Shown here piece by piece: positions 46,304 through 56,151 of a DNA stretch of 64,000 bases (position 1 is its first letter; each line of letters starts with the position of its first letter). Location: contig AP018180.1 in the NCBI GenBank assembly GCA_002368155.1, positions 1,893,947 through 1,957,946 of the forward strand, written 5' to 3'. The notes under the pieces were generated by a model. The model saw only the letters and a program-made list of their open reading frames with translations, had not been told where the DNA came from and made no database searches. The stretch comes from Nostoc carneum NIES-2107. Its GTDB lineage: Bacteria; Cyanobacteriota; Cyanobacteriia; Cyanobacteriales; Nostocaceae. Both the position numbers and the translations under genes were made by a program.

Positions 46304-47233
46304 ATGAGAACAGTAGAGCAAAGGCTGAAAGTTATCGATTACCGTCAAGAGAAAGCATCAAATGCGTTTGTACCTCAACCTGCTGTTCTCTCAAGTTCGG
46401 GATGGGATGGTATACATTTTGAACTCCATCAACAGCCAAAGTTTGAGATAGCGGAACATCAACACACAATGCACGTAATTGCGGCGGGAATTTCTGAGTT
46501 ATCAAAGGGTTACTCATCAGGCGAACGATGGTTAGATGGAAAGCTAGTAAAAGAAAGGCGCAATTCGGGCGACATTGCCATTATTCCTGAAGGTATTGCT
46601 CACCGTTGCAATTGGAATACCCCAGCACAGTTTATGATTTTGGCATTTGATGCGGCACTGCTCAAGCAAGTTGGGGAAGATTTAGTTAATTGCGATCGCA
46701 TTCAACTTATCCCTCATTTTATGAGTAGGCAAGATGAATTAATCCAAGGTATTTTTTGGGCTTTAAAAGCAGAATTAGAATCAGGAAAGATGGGAGGTTA
46801 TTTACTAATTGATAGCCTGAAAACCACATTAGCTATTCATTTATTACGCAACTATTGCACTACACAACCTAAATTTTCTAGTTATACTGATGGCTTATCT
46901 CAATTAACCTTGCAACAAGTAAAAGAGTATATTAAAGAACATTTACATCAAGATATAAAGCTGAGTGAGATAGCTGCGATCGCTCAGATGAGTCAATATC
47001 ACTTTTTGCGTTTATTTAAGCAAAGTCTGGGTATCACACCTCACCAATATATTTTGCAATGTCGGATTAATCAAGCTAAATATTTATTGCAATACAGTCA
47101 ACTGAGTATTGCAGACATAGCTGTGAGAGTCGGTTTTTGCGATCAAAGTCATTTGACTCGATATTTTAAGCGCGTTGTAGGCGTAACACCAAAACAATTT
47201 ATTGAAAGCGGCGGGAAACTTCATCCCTTATAG
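46304..47233 (+). CDS. AraC-family transcriptional regulator
   Basis: A 309-residue regulator: an N-terminal cupin-like sensing domain (about 25-130, EHQHTMHVIAAG, then IPEGIAHRCNW) and a C-terminal DNA-binding domain with two helix-turn-helix units (KLSEIAAIAQMSQYHFLRLF and SIADIAVRVGFCDQSHLTRY). The inducer is unknown. It precedes the dienelactone hydrolase gene, which may be its target. Confidence 0.92.
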   Translation: MRTVEQRLKVIDYRQEKASNAFVPQPAVLSSSGWDGIHFELHQQPKFEIAEHQHTMHVIAAGISELSKGYSSGERWLDGKLVKERRNSGDIAIIPEGIAHRCNWNTPAQFMILAFDAALLKQVGEDLVNCDRIQLIPHFMSRQDELIQGIFWALKAELESGKMGGYLLIDSLKTTLAIHLLRNYCTTQPKFSSYTDGLSQLTLQQVKEYIKEHLHQDIKLSEIAAIAQMSQYHFLRLFKQSLGITPHQYILQCRINQAKYLLQYSQLSIADIAVRVGFCDQSHLTRYFKRVVGVTPKQFIESGGKLHPL

Positions 47234-47313
47234 GTGTAAAGCAATAGTCGCCCAGCCGCTTGGGGCATTGGGCAATGGGAACTTCTTCTCCATGCCCGAT
47301 TTTTAAGCTAGTT

Positions 47314-47412
47314 ATACCAATTTGAAAAAAGAATGTAACAGATTGTAGGGGCAAGGCACTGCCTTGCCCTCTAGAATATCTTGATGTATCGAAACATTAT
47401 TTGAACTGGTAT
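47314..47412. repeat. 99-bp MITE with ATACCAATTT ends
   Basis: Near-identical to 56052-56151 over its full length, including a GGGGCAAGGCA(C)TGCCTTGCCC internal hairpin. Bounded by ATACCAATTTG and its complement. Confidence 0.88.
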
Positions 47413-47511
47413 TATTCGTACCAGGCAAGGTTTTGGCACAACCAAGCATGAAAATTTTTCTTTCCCATGCCCAATGCCCAATGCCCCATGCCCTAATCGC
47501 AAAAATATACT

Positions 47512-48315
47512 ATGACTCCGCAACTTTTTTCTAGAGTCATGGATAGCCAGCTTCTTAAGCTATCAGTAACAGAGAAAATTGCAGAGGCGGAGGTAATAAT
47601 GCAAATCGAGCAGACAGAGGTGATGATTTCCACGCCTGACGGAAAAATGCCAGCTTGGTTATGTACATCTACTGGAGGTAAACGCCAGCCAGCAATCCTT
47701 TTGCTGATGGAAGCATTTGGTTTAACATCACATATTAAAGATGTCGCCGCCAGAATTGCTCAGGAAGGGTATGTGGTTCTGGCTCCAGATTTGTATTATC
47801 GTGAATTGCCAAACAATAAATTTGGATACGACGAAGTTGAGCAAGCAATGGCGATGATGTATCGCCTCGATTTTGGCAAACCGATGGAAGAAGATATTCG
47901 GGCAGCATTAGCTTATGTAAAATCACGAGCCGATGTGTATCCAAATCAAGTGGGCGTGACTGGCTTTTGCTTAGGTGGTGGGTTGAGTTTTTTCACCGCT
48001 TGCTATTTATCACCAGAGATTACGGCTGTGGCTCCTTTTTATGGAATGGTTCTGGATGAGTGGCTATTTGCCGTCAAAAACATTACAGTACCAGTTTACT
48101 TATTTTTTGGTGGTAAAGATCCATTTATTCCAGGCGATCGCATTAAACAAATCGACTCTCGCTTTCTAGAACTTGGCAAAGAATATACCTTGAAAGTTTA
48201 TCCTGATGCCGATCATGGATTTTTCTGTAATGAACGTTCTACTTACAATCCCTCAGCAGCCGCAGATGCTTGGCAGGAACTGACACAATTTTTCCATAAG
48301 CATCTCCGGGAGTGA
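47512..48315 (+). CDS. Dienelactone-hydrolase-family protein
   Basis: A 267-residue alpha/beta hydrolase. The nucleophile is Cys in GFCLGGG (about 154), the acid Asp in FGGKDPFIPGD (about 200) and the base His in PDADHGFF (about 235), the classic dienelactone hydrolase triad. A start near residue 30 (MQIEQTEVMISTPDG) is the one typical of the family. Substrate unknown. Confidence 0.88.
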   Translation: MTPQLFSRVMDSQLLKLSVTEKIAEAEVIMQIEQTEVMISTPDGKMPAWLCTSTGGKRQPAILLLMEAFGLTSHIKDVAARIAQEGYVVLAPDLYYRELPNNKFGYDEVEQAMAMMYRLDFGKPMEEDIRAALAYVKSRADVYPNQVGVTGFCLGGGLSFFTACYLSPEITAVAPFYGMVLDEWLFAVKNITVPVYLFFGGKDPFIPGDRIKQIDSRFLELGKEYTLKVYPDADHGFFCNERSTYNPSAAADAWQELTQFFHKHLRE

Positions 48316-48384
48316 AACTGTGTAAACATTGGGTTTTCGCCAATGTGAATATACCCTGTTTTCAGAGACCATTTCATTTATTAA

Positions 48385-48532
48385 GTAGGGTGTGTTAGGC
48401 GCTGATTTCCAATATGAATTGTCACTAAATAACTATCCTCGCGCCTAACGCACCATCCACGCGGTGGTGCGTTACGGCTAAATTTCATTGTCTCTAAGTC
48501 CCAAATACTTTCATAGCCGTAACACACCCTAC
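48385..48532. repeat. 148-bp MITE-like repeat, copy 2
   Basis: The reverse complement of the 11781-11928 unit. Both are 148 bp with GTAGGGTGTGTTA ends. The rest of 48316-48784 holds no gene. Confidence 0.8.
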
Positions 48533-48784
48533 AGTAACTTTATAAAATAAATAACCTCTCAAAGTTCTTATATATCATAAACAAGCAAAATATTTACTTT
48601 TTTACCCCAAATATTTTGTGACATAAAACTGTCGATAGACCAAAAACCTGAGTGCCTAAAACCGGATTTGTTATTAGTGAATTCTGATATTACTGCATAT
48701 TTACAATAGTACCCTTGGGGGTACTACACGTTTGAAATTTTGTTAATTACAGTGTATTTAGATTACTCAATCACAAGAAAACTT

Positions 48785-49372
48785 ATGGCACTCGTTTCTA
48801 CATTTGAAGTATTATTAAAGCCACAATTACCACCCGTTAAAGGGCTAGAAAATCTTAGCCGTAAGGTAATTCAAGGCTATTTCTTGACCATTGCTAATGT
48901 GAACTTTTTCCCTGTTACACTATCTGTAGTATTTACAGTCAAATTTCCCAGCGATCCAAATAATGCAGGAGCGCTACCTAAAAATTTTGATGATTTTCTC
49001 GAAGCTGTAGATATTTCAGGAGTAAACATCATCTCAAATTCTTCACTGGTACCTGAAAAAGTTCCACAAAATAACAAAGCACGGCTGACTTTTACCATTC
49101 CTGAAAATGGGACTAGTTTACTGCTTTTGCAACCTGATATTACAAAATCTTCTGTAACTTCAGGAGCAAACTTTGAGGCTCGTGGGTATGTAGAAATTTT
49201 CTTGTCTTCACTTTCTGGTTCAGATTCAGCTACTTTACTTGTAACACCTGAACACCGTGGTACTTTCTTCAAAGATATAACAAGTAATAACCCAGATAAG
49301 ATTTCGCTCGATCAAATAGCTTATGCTCTCCCAGTCAGCAATGGAGGAGTATTTAAGCTCTCTAATCAGTAA
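48785..49372 (+). CDS. Conserved hypothetical protein
   Basis: About 195 residues from ATG 48785; the open frame extends 15 codons upstream without support. A strand-rich protein with a LLKPQLPPVKGLENLSRKVI start and no signal peptide. It resembles small cyanobacterial beta-sandwich hypotheticals. No function recognised. Confidence 0.65.
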   Translation: MALVSTFEVLLKPQLPPVKGLENLSRKVIQGYFLTIANVNFFPVTLSVVFTVKFPSDPNNAGALPKNFDDFLEAVDISGVNIISNSSLVPEKVPQNNKARLTFTIPENGTSLLLLQPDITKSSVTSGANFEARGYVEIFLSSLSGSDSATLLVTPEHRGTFFKDITSNNPDKISLDQIAYALPVSNGGVFKLSNQ

Positions 49373-49475
49373 GTAATTTTTCATTAACTTGCTGTAATTA
49401 ATTAGTTGGGGGATAGATTTAATCTATCCCCCAATATTGAGCTTTTATTAAAATCAAATTTTTGACAATTTTCAT

Positions 49476-50294
49476 TTATCTCAAAAATTGATTGAGTAGC
49501 CGTCCAAATTCACCGGCTTTAAAATTACCCTCAGCAGGTTTTCGGTTTTGCTGTGCTGGTTCTAAATAAAGGTATTTACAAGAAACATTAGTAAATTGAT
49601 TATGCTGTTGAATCACCCATTTAAAAATACAGGCTCCCGTTAACACAGCAAAAGAAAAATCTGTATTTTGCAACTCGGAATGGCTAAAATCAGCATCAGT
49701 TAAATTGGCTTTTCTAAAAGATGTTCCGGGATGGCTTTCGATAGATTGAATCAGCCATTGAAAAATTCGGAAGGTGACAATTGCAGAAAATATCATTAGC
49801 AGTAACAGAAAAAATCCCTGAATTGCTACTCCATCACCAAAGCTATAAAAACTCACTAAAGCCAAACAGATTGTGAACACTAGCATCACTGCAAACAATC
49901 CTGAAATTGCTCCAATGCCAAAAAAAGTTGTAACTTGGGGAAAATTCAAGCTGATACTATCTCTCAGAAAAATTTCCGCCAAAAAAGCTAATATCGGCAG
50001 TACACTAAATAAGAATTTGATAGCGCGATCGCTCAACAATAGATTTAACAGATAGGCGAAGATAATACAGGAGCCGAATAAAACTACAGGACTAACTATA
50101 GCGCTAACAATCAGCATCATAGCTTGGCGATCGCTCTGTCCAGTTTTGACTTGTTGTAAGTTTGCTCCTGTTAAAGTTGCACCAGAGAAATTACATCCCC
50201 GCAAATCTGAACCACTAAAATCTGCGCCAGCCAAATCTTGTCCTTTAAAAGAGCAATTTTGCAAGTTCTGGTTGCTATAGTTGAGATTAGCCAT
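49476..50294 (-). CDS. Membrane pentapeptide-repeat protein
   Basis: A 272-residue protein with pentapeptide repeats at both ends (NLQNCSFKGQDLAGADFSGS at 6-25 and ADFSHSELQNTDFSFAVL near 205) forming quadrilateral beta helices. Between them lie about four membrane segments (60-180). Splitting the repeat by a membrane domain is a known cyanobacterial layout. Role unknown. Confidence 0.85.
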   Translation of the reverse strand: MANLNYSNQNLQNCSFKGQDLAGADFSGSDLRGCNFSGATLTGANLQQVKTGQSDRQAMMLIVSAIVSPVVLFGSCIIFAYLLNLLLSDRAIKFLFSVLPILAFLAEIFLRDSISLNFPQVTTFFGIGAISGLFAVMLVFTICLALVSFYSFGDGVAIQGFFLLLLMIFSAIVTFRIFQWLIQSIESHPGTSFRKANLTDADFSHSELQNTDFSFAVLTGACIFKWVIQQHNQFTNVSCKYLYLEPAQQNRKPAEGNFKAGEFGRLLNQFLR

Positions 50295-50442
50295 TGTTGG
50301 TTGATTTGATCCAGATAAATGGTGAGAGTGCGCTCGCTGTTCTTGTAGATGAACTCAATAATTACTAATTCGTAATTAAATGCAATATCTACTCGCTCAA
50401 TCAAAGATTTATTAGCGTTCAACCATAGTTATGGCATAAGTT

Positions 50443-50799
50443 TTAGGATATGTTATGTCGATCATAGCGATCGCGCAATTCAGCAACTTCCGAAAAATGC
50501 ACTTTCGACCAAGCGGCGATTTCTTGTAAAGGCTCCAGCAACGTCACCCCTAAGGATGTGAGAGAGTACTCTACATTTTTTCGCTCCACTAACCCATGTC
50601 TCTCGAGATTTCGCAATGTCTGCGTTAAAACTTTTTGAGAAATTCCCTCAATGCGGCGCTGAATCTGACTGTAGCGTTTAGATCCATAGGCAAGGCAATA
50701 TATAACAATAACACTCCACTTATCTGCAATTACATCAAGAATCTGTTGCGTGGGACAGTCGAGGGTAAATAGTTCTGGTTCGGGAAAATTACGCACCAT
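50443..50799 (-). CDS. HxlR-type winged-helix regulator
   Basis: A 118-residue regulator of the HxlR family: CPTQQILDVIADKWSVIVIY (about 14-33), RYSQIQRRIEGISQKVLTQTLRNLERHGLV and the wing EYSLTSLGVTLLEPL. A Cys at about 14 sits where redox-sensing relatives have theirs. It is divergent from the alkene reductase gene, 116 bases away, so it probably controls that gene and itself. Confidence 0.9.
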   Translation of the reverse strand: MVRNFPEPELFTLDCPTQQILDVIADKWSVIVIYCLAYGSKRYSQIQRRIEGISQKVLTQTLRNLERHGLVERKNVEYSLTSLGVTLLEPLQEIAAWSKVHFSEVAELRDRYDRHNIS

Positions 50800-50915
50800 T
50801 TGGTTAGTTACAAACTGTTGATTTTTACTTGTGGGGAATCAAAAGTTTATTCTACCCTTGGGCGAGAGTCACTGATTTTTCTGACAGCTACATCATCTCA
50901 ACAGAGGTACTATAG

Positions 50916-52001
50916 ATGGATTTATTCTCGCCTGTGCAGCTTGGTGCTTTAACTTTACCCAACCGTATAGTTATGGCACCTATGACACGCTTGCGTGCAG
51001 TTGGCTCAATTCCCACAGCTTTAATGGCAACTTATTATGCACAAAGAGCGACTGCTGGCTTAATTATTACCGAATGTACGATGGTATCTCCTCTGAGTAA
51101 CGGCTACATGAATTGTCCGGGAATTTACTCACCGGAACAGATAGCAGGATGGCAGCAAGTTACTCAAGCAGTACATGACAAAGGCGGCAAAATTTTCTTG
51201 CAACTATGGCATAGTGGACGCATCGCTCATCCTAGCTTATTAAATGGCGAAATGCCGATTGCGCCCAGTGCGATCGCAGCTACAGGCACATTACATACTC
51301 CCATTGGTAAAGTAAATTTAGACACACCACGCGCTTTAGAAACTGAGGAAATTCCCCAAATAGTCGAGCAGTTTCGCCAGGGTGCAATCAACGCCCAGCA
51401 AGCAGGTTTTGATGGCATTGAATTACATGGTGCTTTCGGCTACCTCATCGACCAATTTCTCCAGGATGGTTCCAATCAAAGAAGTGATAAATATGGTGGT
51501 TCAGTAGAAAATCGCGCACGGTTCCTACTAGAAATCGTAGCAGCAGTCAGCAGCGTTTTCGGAAGCGATCGCGTCGGCATTAAATTATCGCCTAGCAATA
51601 CATTTTACGGAATGTACGACTCAAACCCACAAGCAACTTTTGGCTATGTAATAGGGGAACTGAATAAATTTAACCTCGCCTATGTACATTTAATGGAAGC
51701 AAACGAAGTTGATTTAAACACCCGCGAAGTTCTCAACCCTGTGCTGCCAATCTTCCGCCCATTATATCAAGGTACAATGATTACCAATGGCGGCTACGAC
51801 AAATCGCAAGGCAATGCTGTTTTAGCAAAAGGTGATGCTGAATTAGTCTCTTTTGGTAAGTTATTCATCGCTAACCCCGACTTACCCCAACGCTTTGCAG
51901 TTGATGCTGACTTCAACACACCCAACCCCGCAACCTTTTACGGTATAGGCGACAAAGATTTAGAAACAGGCTACACAGATTACCCATTTCTAGATTCATA
52001 G
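50916..52001 (+). CDS. Alkene reductase of the old yellow enzyme family
   Basis: A 361-residue FMN enzyme: NRIVMAPMTRLRA (about 16-28), His/Asn-type HGAFGYLIDQFLQDGSNQRS (about 170-189) with the RSDKYGGS signature. These reduce activated C=C bonds of enones, quinones or nitro-compounds using NAD(P)H. It resembles NemA/XenA and pairs with the HxlR regulator. Confidence 0.93.
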   Translation: MDLFSPVQLGALTLPNRIVMAPMTRLRAVGSIPTALMATYYAQRATAGLIITECTMVSPLSNGYMNCPGIYSPEQIAGWQQVTQAVHDKGGKIFLQLWHSGRIAHPSLLNGEMPIAPSAIAATGTLHTPIGKVNLDTPRALETEEIPQIVEQFRQGAINAQQAGFDGIELHGAFGYLIDQFLQDGSNQRSDKYGGSVENRARFLLEIVAAVSSVFGSDRVGIKLSPSNTFYGMYDSNPQATFGYVIGELNKFNLAYVHLMEANEVDLNTREVLNPVLPIFRPLYQGTMITNGGYDKSQGNAVLAKGDAELVSFGKLFIANPDLPQRFAVDADFNTPNPATFYGIGDKDLETGYTDYPFLDS

Positions 52002-52009
52002 TTTAAACC

Positions 52010-52092
52010 TTGTAGAGACGCGATTCATCGCGTCTATCAAAAATCGCGTCTATCAAAAATCGCAGAGACGCGATCAATCGCGTCTGTACAAG
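52010..52092. repeat. GAGACGCGATTCATCGCGTC-type palindromes
   Basis: Repeats of AGACGCGAT(T)(C/A)ATCGCGTCT, also at 21683-21705 and 43165-43190. It is a small dispersed palindrome family of this genome. Confidence 0.75.
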
Positions 52093-52243
52093 AGTTAATG
52101 TCTCCCTTTTTCCGTTATTACCCTTCCCCTTTTCCCTTTTCCCTTTTCCCCAATCCCCAATCCCCAGTCCCCAATCCCCATAAATTTGATATCATTGACC
52201 AAAAGCAGCGATTGCACCTTTTCCGCAGATTTGCAAAAACACC

Positions 52244-52822
52244 ATGACAAAGCGTAAAAAAAGCAATCTCCAGTGGATTAAAGAAACGCTTGAACTAAAA
52301 CCCGATCATCACTGGGAATCACCATCAGGTTACAAAATTTTTGTAGCTAATCGCGGGGCTGTTCGCTTCAATGTTCCGCAAAATTGGCATTTTGAACCAC
52401 AAGAAAAATCATTTAAGTTCCTCGATAAAAAACCGCCCAATGATGATTGTTGCTTAGAAGTATCTTTTAATCATCTCCCTCCTAACGACTGGAGTATGTT
52501 TCCCCTCAAGTCCACATTGAAAAAAATTATGGACGACGACAGCCGTGATGTCATTGAGAGAGGAGAAATCATTACTGTCAAACGCCAAACCGCCAAGATT
52601 GTCTGGACACAGATTAAGTTTATCGACACCCAAGCAGAACCACGGGAAGCTTTTTCGCGTACTTGCATCGCTTTGGGGTCGAATATTCAGTGCTTGATTA
52701 CCTTCGATTATTGGGCAGATCAGGCAGAAAAGCTCATACCCGTTTGGGATGAAGCCATCCGTAGTTTGACATTAGGATTATATATTCGTGACCCCAGGAC
52801 TGGTTTAGCTTATCCTGACTAG
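52244..52822 (+). CDS. Conserved hypothetical protein
   Basis: A 192-residue soluble protein (YKIFVANRGAVRFNVPQNWHF near residue 30-50, DYWADQAEKLIPVWDEAIRSLTLG near 165). It resembles cyanobacterial proteins of unknown role with a compact alpha/beta fold. ACACC precedes the ATG; no strong ribosome site. Confidence 0.65.
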   Translation: MTKRKKSNLQWIKETLELKPDHHWESPSGYKIFVANRGAVRFNVPQNWHFEPQEKSFKFLDKKPPNDDCCLEVSFNHLPPNDWSMFPLKSTLKKIMDDDSRDVIERGEIITVKRQTAKIVWTQIKFIDTQAEPREAFSRTCIALGSNIQCLITFDYWADQAEKLIPVWDEAIRSLTLGLYIRDPRTGLAYPD

Positions 52823-52928
52823 TACAACAAGTAAAAAGTAAAAAGGCAAAAGTAAAAAGAAATAATGATGATTTTGTAAGCTTTTCGCTTATTTTAAATG
52901 GGTGGCTTATTTCCGCCGTGCTGTACTA
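52820..52928. repeat. TAGTACA-type MITE, interrupted at its end by IS630
   Basis: A 109-bp unit bounded by TAGTACAACAAG and GCTGTACTA. The IS630 copy 2 lies against its right end, with TA as target. Confidence 0.75.
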
Positions 52929-54053
52929 TAGCAATCCTAAATCATTTGTGAAAAATCACAGTTGTTGATATGGTGAACATTAGAAGTCATTGATAGGGTG
53001 CATGGCAGCACAAATGGAAGAGTTGATAGAGTTCATTCAGGCTACCTCAGACTCCAGAGAACTAAAACGGGCACTGGCAGTACAAATGGTGATGCAAAAC
53101 TATAAACATTCAAAGATTGGAAATATTCTCGGAGTGTCTGTTGGTTTTGTAAACAAATGGAAATATATATTTATAGAACAGGGTATAACCGGATTGAGGC
53201 TAAAATACAAAGGGTCAAAAAGTTATCTTGACTCTGCACAAAGACAAGTAGTATTAAACTGGCTTCAACAGAAAAACTATTGGCATTTATCAGAATTAAA
53301 GGAGTACGTAGAAGATAATTTTGATGTTGTATTTGAGTCAAATCAAAGCTATTACGATCTCTTTAAAGACGCTAATATAAGTTGGAAAAAAACACAAAAA
53401 AAGAATCCTAAAAAAGACGCAGAACTAGTAGCTAAAAAAAAACTAGAAATAACCGCATGGCTGACGGCACATGAGCGTGAGATAGTATCTGGGGAACTCA
53501 TAGTTTTTTTTGAAGATGAATGTCACCTATTATGGGGAGATATTTGTGGTTATATTTGGGGAAATACGAAAGAACGGATTGAAGTTCCAGTGATCAATGA
53601 ACGACAAAGACAAACCTATTTTGGCGCTCTAAATTATTACACACAAGAGTTTCTAATTAAGCCTTGTAAAAAAGGTGATTCTAGCAACGCGATTGCTTTT
53701 GTACAATATTTAATTTCCCAGTATCCAAAAAGCCGTATTGCTTTAATTTGGGATGGAGCTAGTTATCATCGTTCTGCTGAATTTAAAGCTTACTTAGATA
53801 ATCTGAATCAAGGATTAAGTGAAGATGAATGGAAAGTTACTTGTATGAGATTTGCACCCAATGACCCAACGCAAAATCCTGTAGAAGACATCTGGTTGTA
53901 CGCTAAAAAATTTATTCGAGAGTTTTACCACTTATGTAAATCCTTTTCTCAGGTCAAGAGATTATTTGAACTCGTTACTAATCATCAAGTTTTTAATTTT
54001 CCCAAAATATTTATGTATGGTTCATTTTTTTCACAACTCATTTAGGATTGCTA
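52929..54053 (+). mobile_element. IS630-family insertion sequence, copy 2
   Basis: 1125 bp, same ends and length as 1604-2728; TA duplications at 52927-52928 and 54054-54055. It lies in the nifD element. Confidence 0.9.
52990..54045 (+). CDS. IS630-type DDE transposase, copy 2
   Basis: Amino-acid sequence identical to the copy at 1665-2720 (351 residues, intact DDE residues). The identity shows that one copy was made recently, or that gene conversion is at work. Confidence 0.92.
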   Translation: MIGCMAAQMEELIEFIQATSDSRELKRALAVQMVMQNYKHSKIGNILGVSVGFVNKWKYIFIEQGITGLRLKYKGSKSYLDSAQRQVVLNWLQQKNYWHLSELKEYVEDNFDVVFESNQSYYDLFKDANISWKKTQKKNPKKDAELVAKKKLEITAWLTAHEREIVSGELIVFFEDECHLLWGDICGYIWGNTKERIEVPVINERQRQTYFGALNYYTQEFLIKPCKKGDSSNAIAFVQYLISQYPKSRIALIWDGASYHRSAEFKAYLDNLNQGLSEDEWKVTCMRFAPNDPTQNPVEDIWLYAKKFIREFYHLCKSFSQVKRLFELVTNHQVFNFPKIFMYGSFFSQLI

Positions 54054-54098
54054 TATAGTACCGCTAATAATCTCCGTGGCTTTTAGCCTGGAGAGTTG

Positions 54099-54698
54099 TC
54101 ATCCTTGGATTCCTTGATATAGAATCCCGACAATCTTACTTAATTCTTTAATATAATAGTTATTTAAATCAACAAATAAATTAATACCTTCTAGCTTCAT
54201 AAATTTCCAAATATCTCCCGTAGTTACTGCTCCGTAAATAGTTTTTATTTCATTCTTCTCCTGTTCATTAAAAATTTGTGCAGCTAACATTGCCGCCATA
54301 CATTGACCTAAGCCGCTTTTAATATTTTCATTTTTTGCCTCAACAATAATAATTACAGGTGCATTAATTGTTAGCTGTTCTTTAGAACGACTAATCACAA
54401 AATCACAATATCCGTTTAGTCCTTTCTCTGCATCAACATTAAAATCCGAGCCAGAAAACAGACTAATTTGATAGTTAGCCTTCCGCCTAATTTCTAATAA
54501 AATAGGTGTAATAATCATTTCAGACCTAGCTTTTTCTGTATTAATAGCTAATGCTAGCTCTGTAGTTTCTTCCAGAGTAGTTAAAAGTTGATTGCTTATT
54601 TCTCTAGGTTCAATATCAGCAAATAAATCAACTTCCTCATCAATATAAATATTGAAATCCTTTTTAAACTTATTCAGAGTAAAGTCGCTATAAGCCAT
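54099..54698 (-). CDS. PD-(D/E)XK nuclease-like hypothetical
   Basis: A 199-residue protein; LNGYCDFVISRS (Asp about 98) and VIIIVEAKNEN (Glu and Lys about 118-120) fit a PD-(D/E)XK nuclease core, followed by GQCMAAMLAAQ. It resembles restriction-like housekeeping nucleases found in cyanobacterial genomes. No methylase partner is near. Function unknown. Confidence 0.7.
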   Translation of the reverse strand: MAYSDFTLNKFKKDFNIYIDEEVDLFADIEPREISNQLLTTLEETTELALAINTEKARSEMIITPILLEIRRKANYQISLFSGSDFNVDAEKGLNGYCDFVISRSKEQLTINAPVIIIVEAKNENIKSGLGQCMAAMLAAQIFNEQEKNEIKTIYGAVTTGDIWKFMKLEGINLFVDLNNYYIKELSKIVGILYQGIQG

Positions 54699-54827
54699 TG
54701 GTATTAACCTTATACTATCGAAAGACTGAATTTAACTAATAACTTTTGATGATACAACCTCTGCCTAGAGCAAGATTTGGTTGATGAGCCATCTGAAGTA
54801 AAAATAGAATGCGAAAACTAATGGAGA

Positions 54828-55283
54828 TTGTATTCTATGCAACTAAATTATTTCACAAAGGTGATTTCTACTGTAAAAAACTGGATGACTACAGCACTGC
54901 TGTGTGCTTTAGCAATGGCTTTTGCTTGGCAAGGTGCGTTTTTCGCCAACAACACAGCAATGGCTGATCAAGGAAGCTTAATTGCAACCATAGACAACAG
55001 CGATCAAGCAAAAAACAAAGTTAGCGAAGATACTGGACGCACAAAGAATTTTATCAGAAAAACCGCAGATAAAGTTGAGGAAGCTGCCAGCAGCAATGCA
55101 TCGAAAGTTGAAGACGCAACCGATAACAATGGTAGCTTCGTTGAGCGCAAAGCTAAGAGAGATGCCGCTACAATTCATAAGAGAGCAGAAGAAGATGCAG
55201 CTCGCACTCAAAAAGCAGTAGACAACACTAAGAATGTTGTTGAAAAAGCTATTGACAACGTCAAAGATGCTTTTGGTAAATAG
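54828..55283 (+). CDS. Exported coiled-coil, Lys/Ala/Asp-rich protein
   Basis: A 151-residue protein with a signal peptide or anchor (about 20-45, ending AMA-D) and a mature part of low complexity rich in Asp, Lys, Ala and Asn. The repeated VE(E/D)A(A/T) and TKNVVEKAIDNVKDAF pattern resembles LEA/CsbD-like, stress-linked helices. Function unknown. Confidence 0.65.
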   Translation: MYSMQLNYFTKVISTVKNWMTTALLCALAMAFAWQGAFFANNTAMADQGSLIATIDNSDQAKNKVSEDTGRTKNFIRKTADKVEEAASSNASKVEDATDNNGSFVERKAKRDAATIHKRAEEDAARTQKAVDNTKNVVEKAIDNVKDAFGK

Positions 55284-55365
55284 TGACTAGCTCATTTAAA
55301 TAAAATTCTCGTAAGGACACAGCATTGCTGTGTCCTTATGCCGTGTTATAGTTACGAAAAACGCT

Positions 55366-55950
55366 ATGACATTATTTGAAAATCAACTAGAAACAGTTTA
55401 CGCCCAAGACCGTCAAGAATGGCGAGAATGGTTGCAGAAAAATCATCAAAATGCTATCGGTGTGTGGCTGATTTACTATAAAGTTAAAAGTGGTAAACCA
55501 AGCATTAAATATAGCGAAGCTGTAAAAGAAGCTTTATGTTTTGGCTGGATTGACAGCAAAGTCAAAACCATAGACACAGAACGCTATATGCAAATATTTA
55601 CACCCCGCAAACCAAAAAGTGTCTGGTCAAAATTAAACAAGCAATATATTGAAGAACTCATTGCTAAAAACTTGATGACTGAAGCAGGATTACAAAAGAT
55701 TGAAATTGCCAAACAAAATGGTTCTTGGATTAGCTTAGATGCGATTGAAACATTAACAATCCCAGCCGATTTACAACTAGCATTAGCAGCGAATGAAACC
55801 GCCAATAAATATTTTGTATCTTTGAGTAATTCATCTAAGAAAAATATCCTCAAGTGGATTGATAGTGCTAAACGTCCAGAGACAAGGTTGAAGAGAATTG
55901 AGCAAACCATCACTTCAGTAGCGCAAAATAAAAATCCCTTGCTGCGTTGA
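55366..55950 (+). CDS. YdeI/OmpD-associated family protein
   Basis: About 194 residues from ATG 55366. WLQKNHQNAIGVWLIYYKVK and EALCFGWIDSKVKTID (about 20-75) match the YdeI-type family sometimes annotated as bacteriocin-protection. The C-terminal KNILKWIDSAKRPETRLKRI follows. Role in this organism unknown. Confidence 0.88.
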   Translation: MTLFENQLETVYAQDRQEWREWLQKNHQNAIGVWLIYYKVKSGKPSIKYSEAVKEALCFGWIDSKVKTIDTERYMQIFTPRKPKSVWSKLNKQYIEELIAKNLMTEAGLQKIEIAKQNGSWISLDAIETLTIPADLQLALAANETANKYFVSLSNSSKKNILKWIDSAKRPETRLKRIEQTITSVAQNKNPLLR

Positions 55951-56051
55951 GATAAGGGACTTCCAAATAAAAAAATAATCAATCGCTTTGGCAAGCAGAG
56001 GAAGCAGAGAAGGAACAATACAATTATGGTCTTCGCTCCCAAAAATAGATA

Positions 56052-56151
56052 ATACCAATTTGAAAAAAGAACGAGACAGATTGTAGGGGCAAGGCAGTGC
56101 CTTGCCCTCTAGAATATATTGATGTGTCGCCAACATTATTTGAATTGGTAT
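56052..56151. repeat. 100-bp MITE with ATACCAATTT ends
   Basis: Near-identical to 47314-47412; the few substitutions include compensating changes in the GCA(G/C)TGC loop of its hairpin. Confidence 0.88.
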
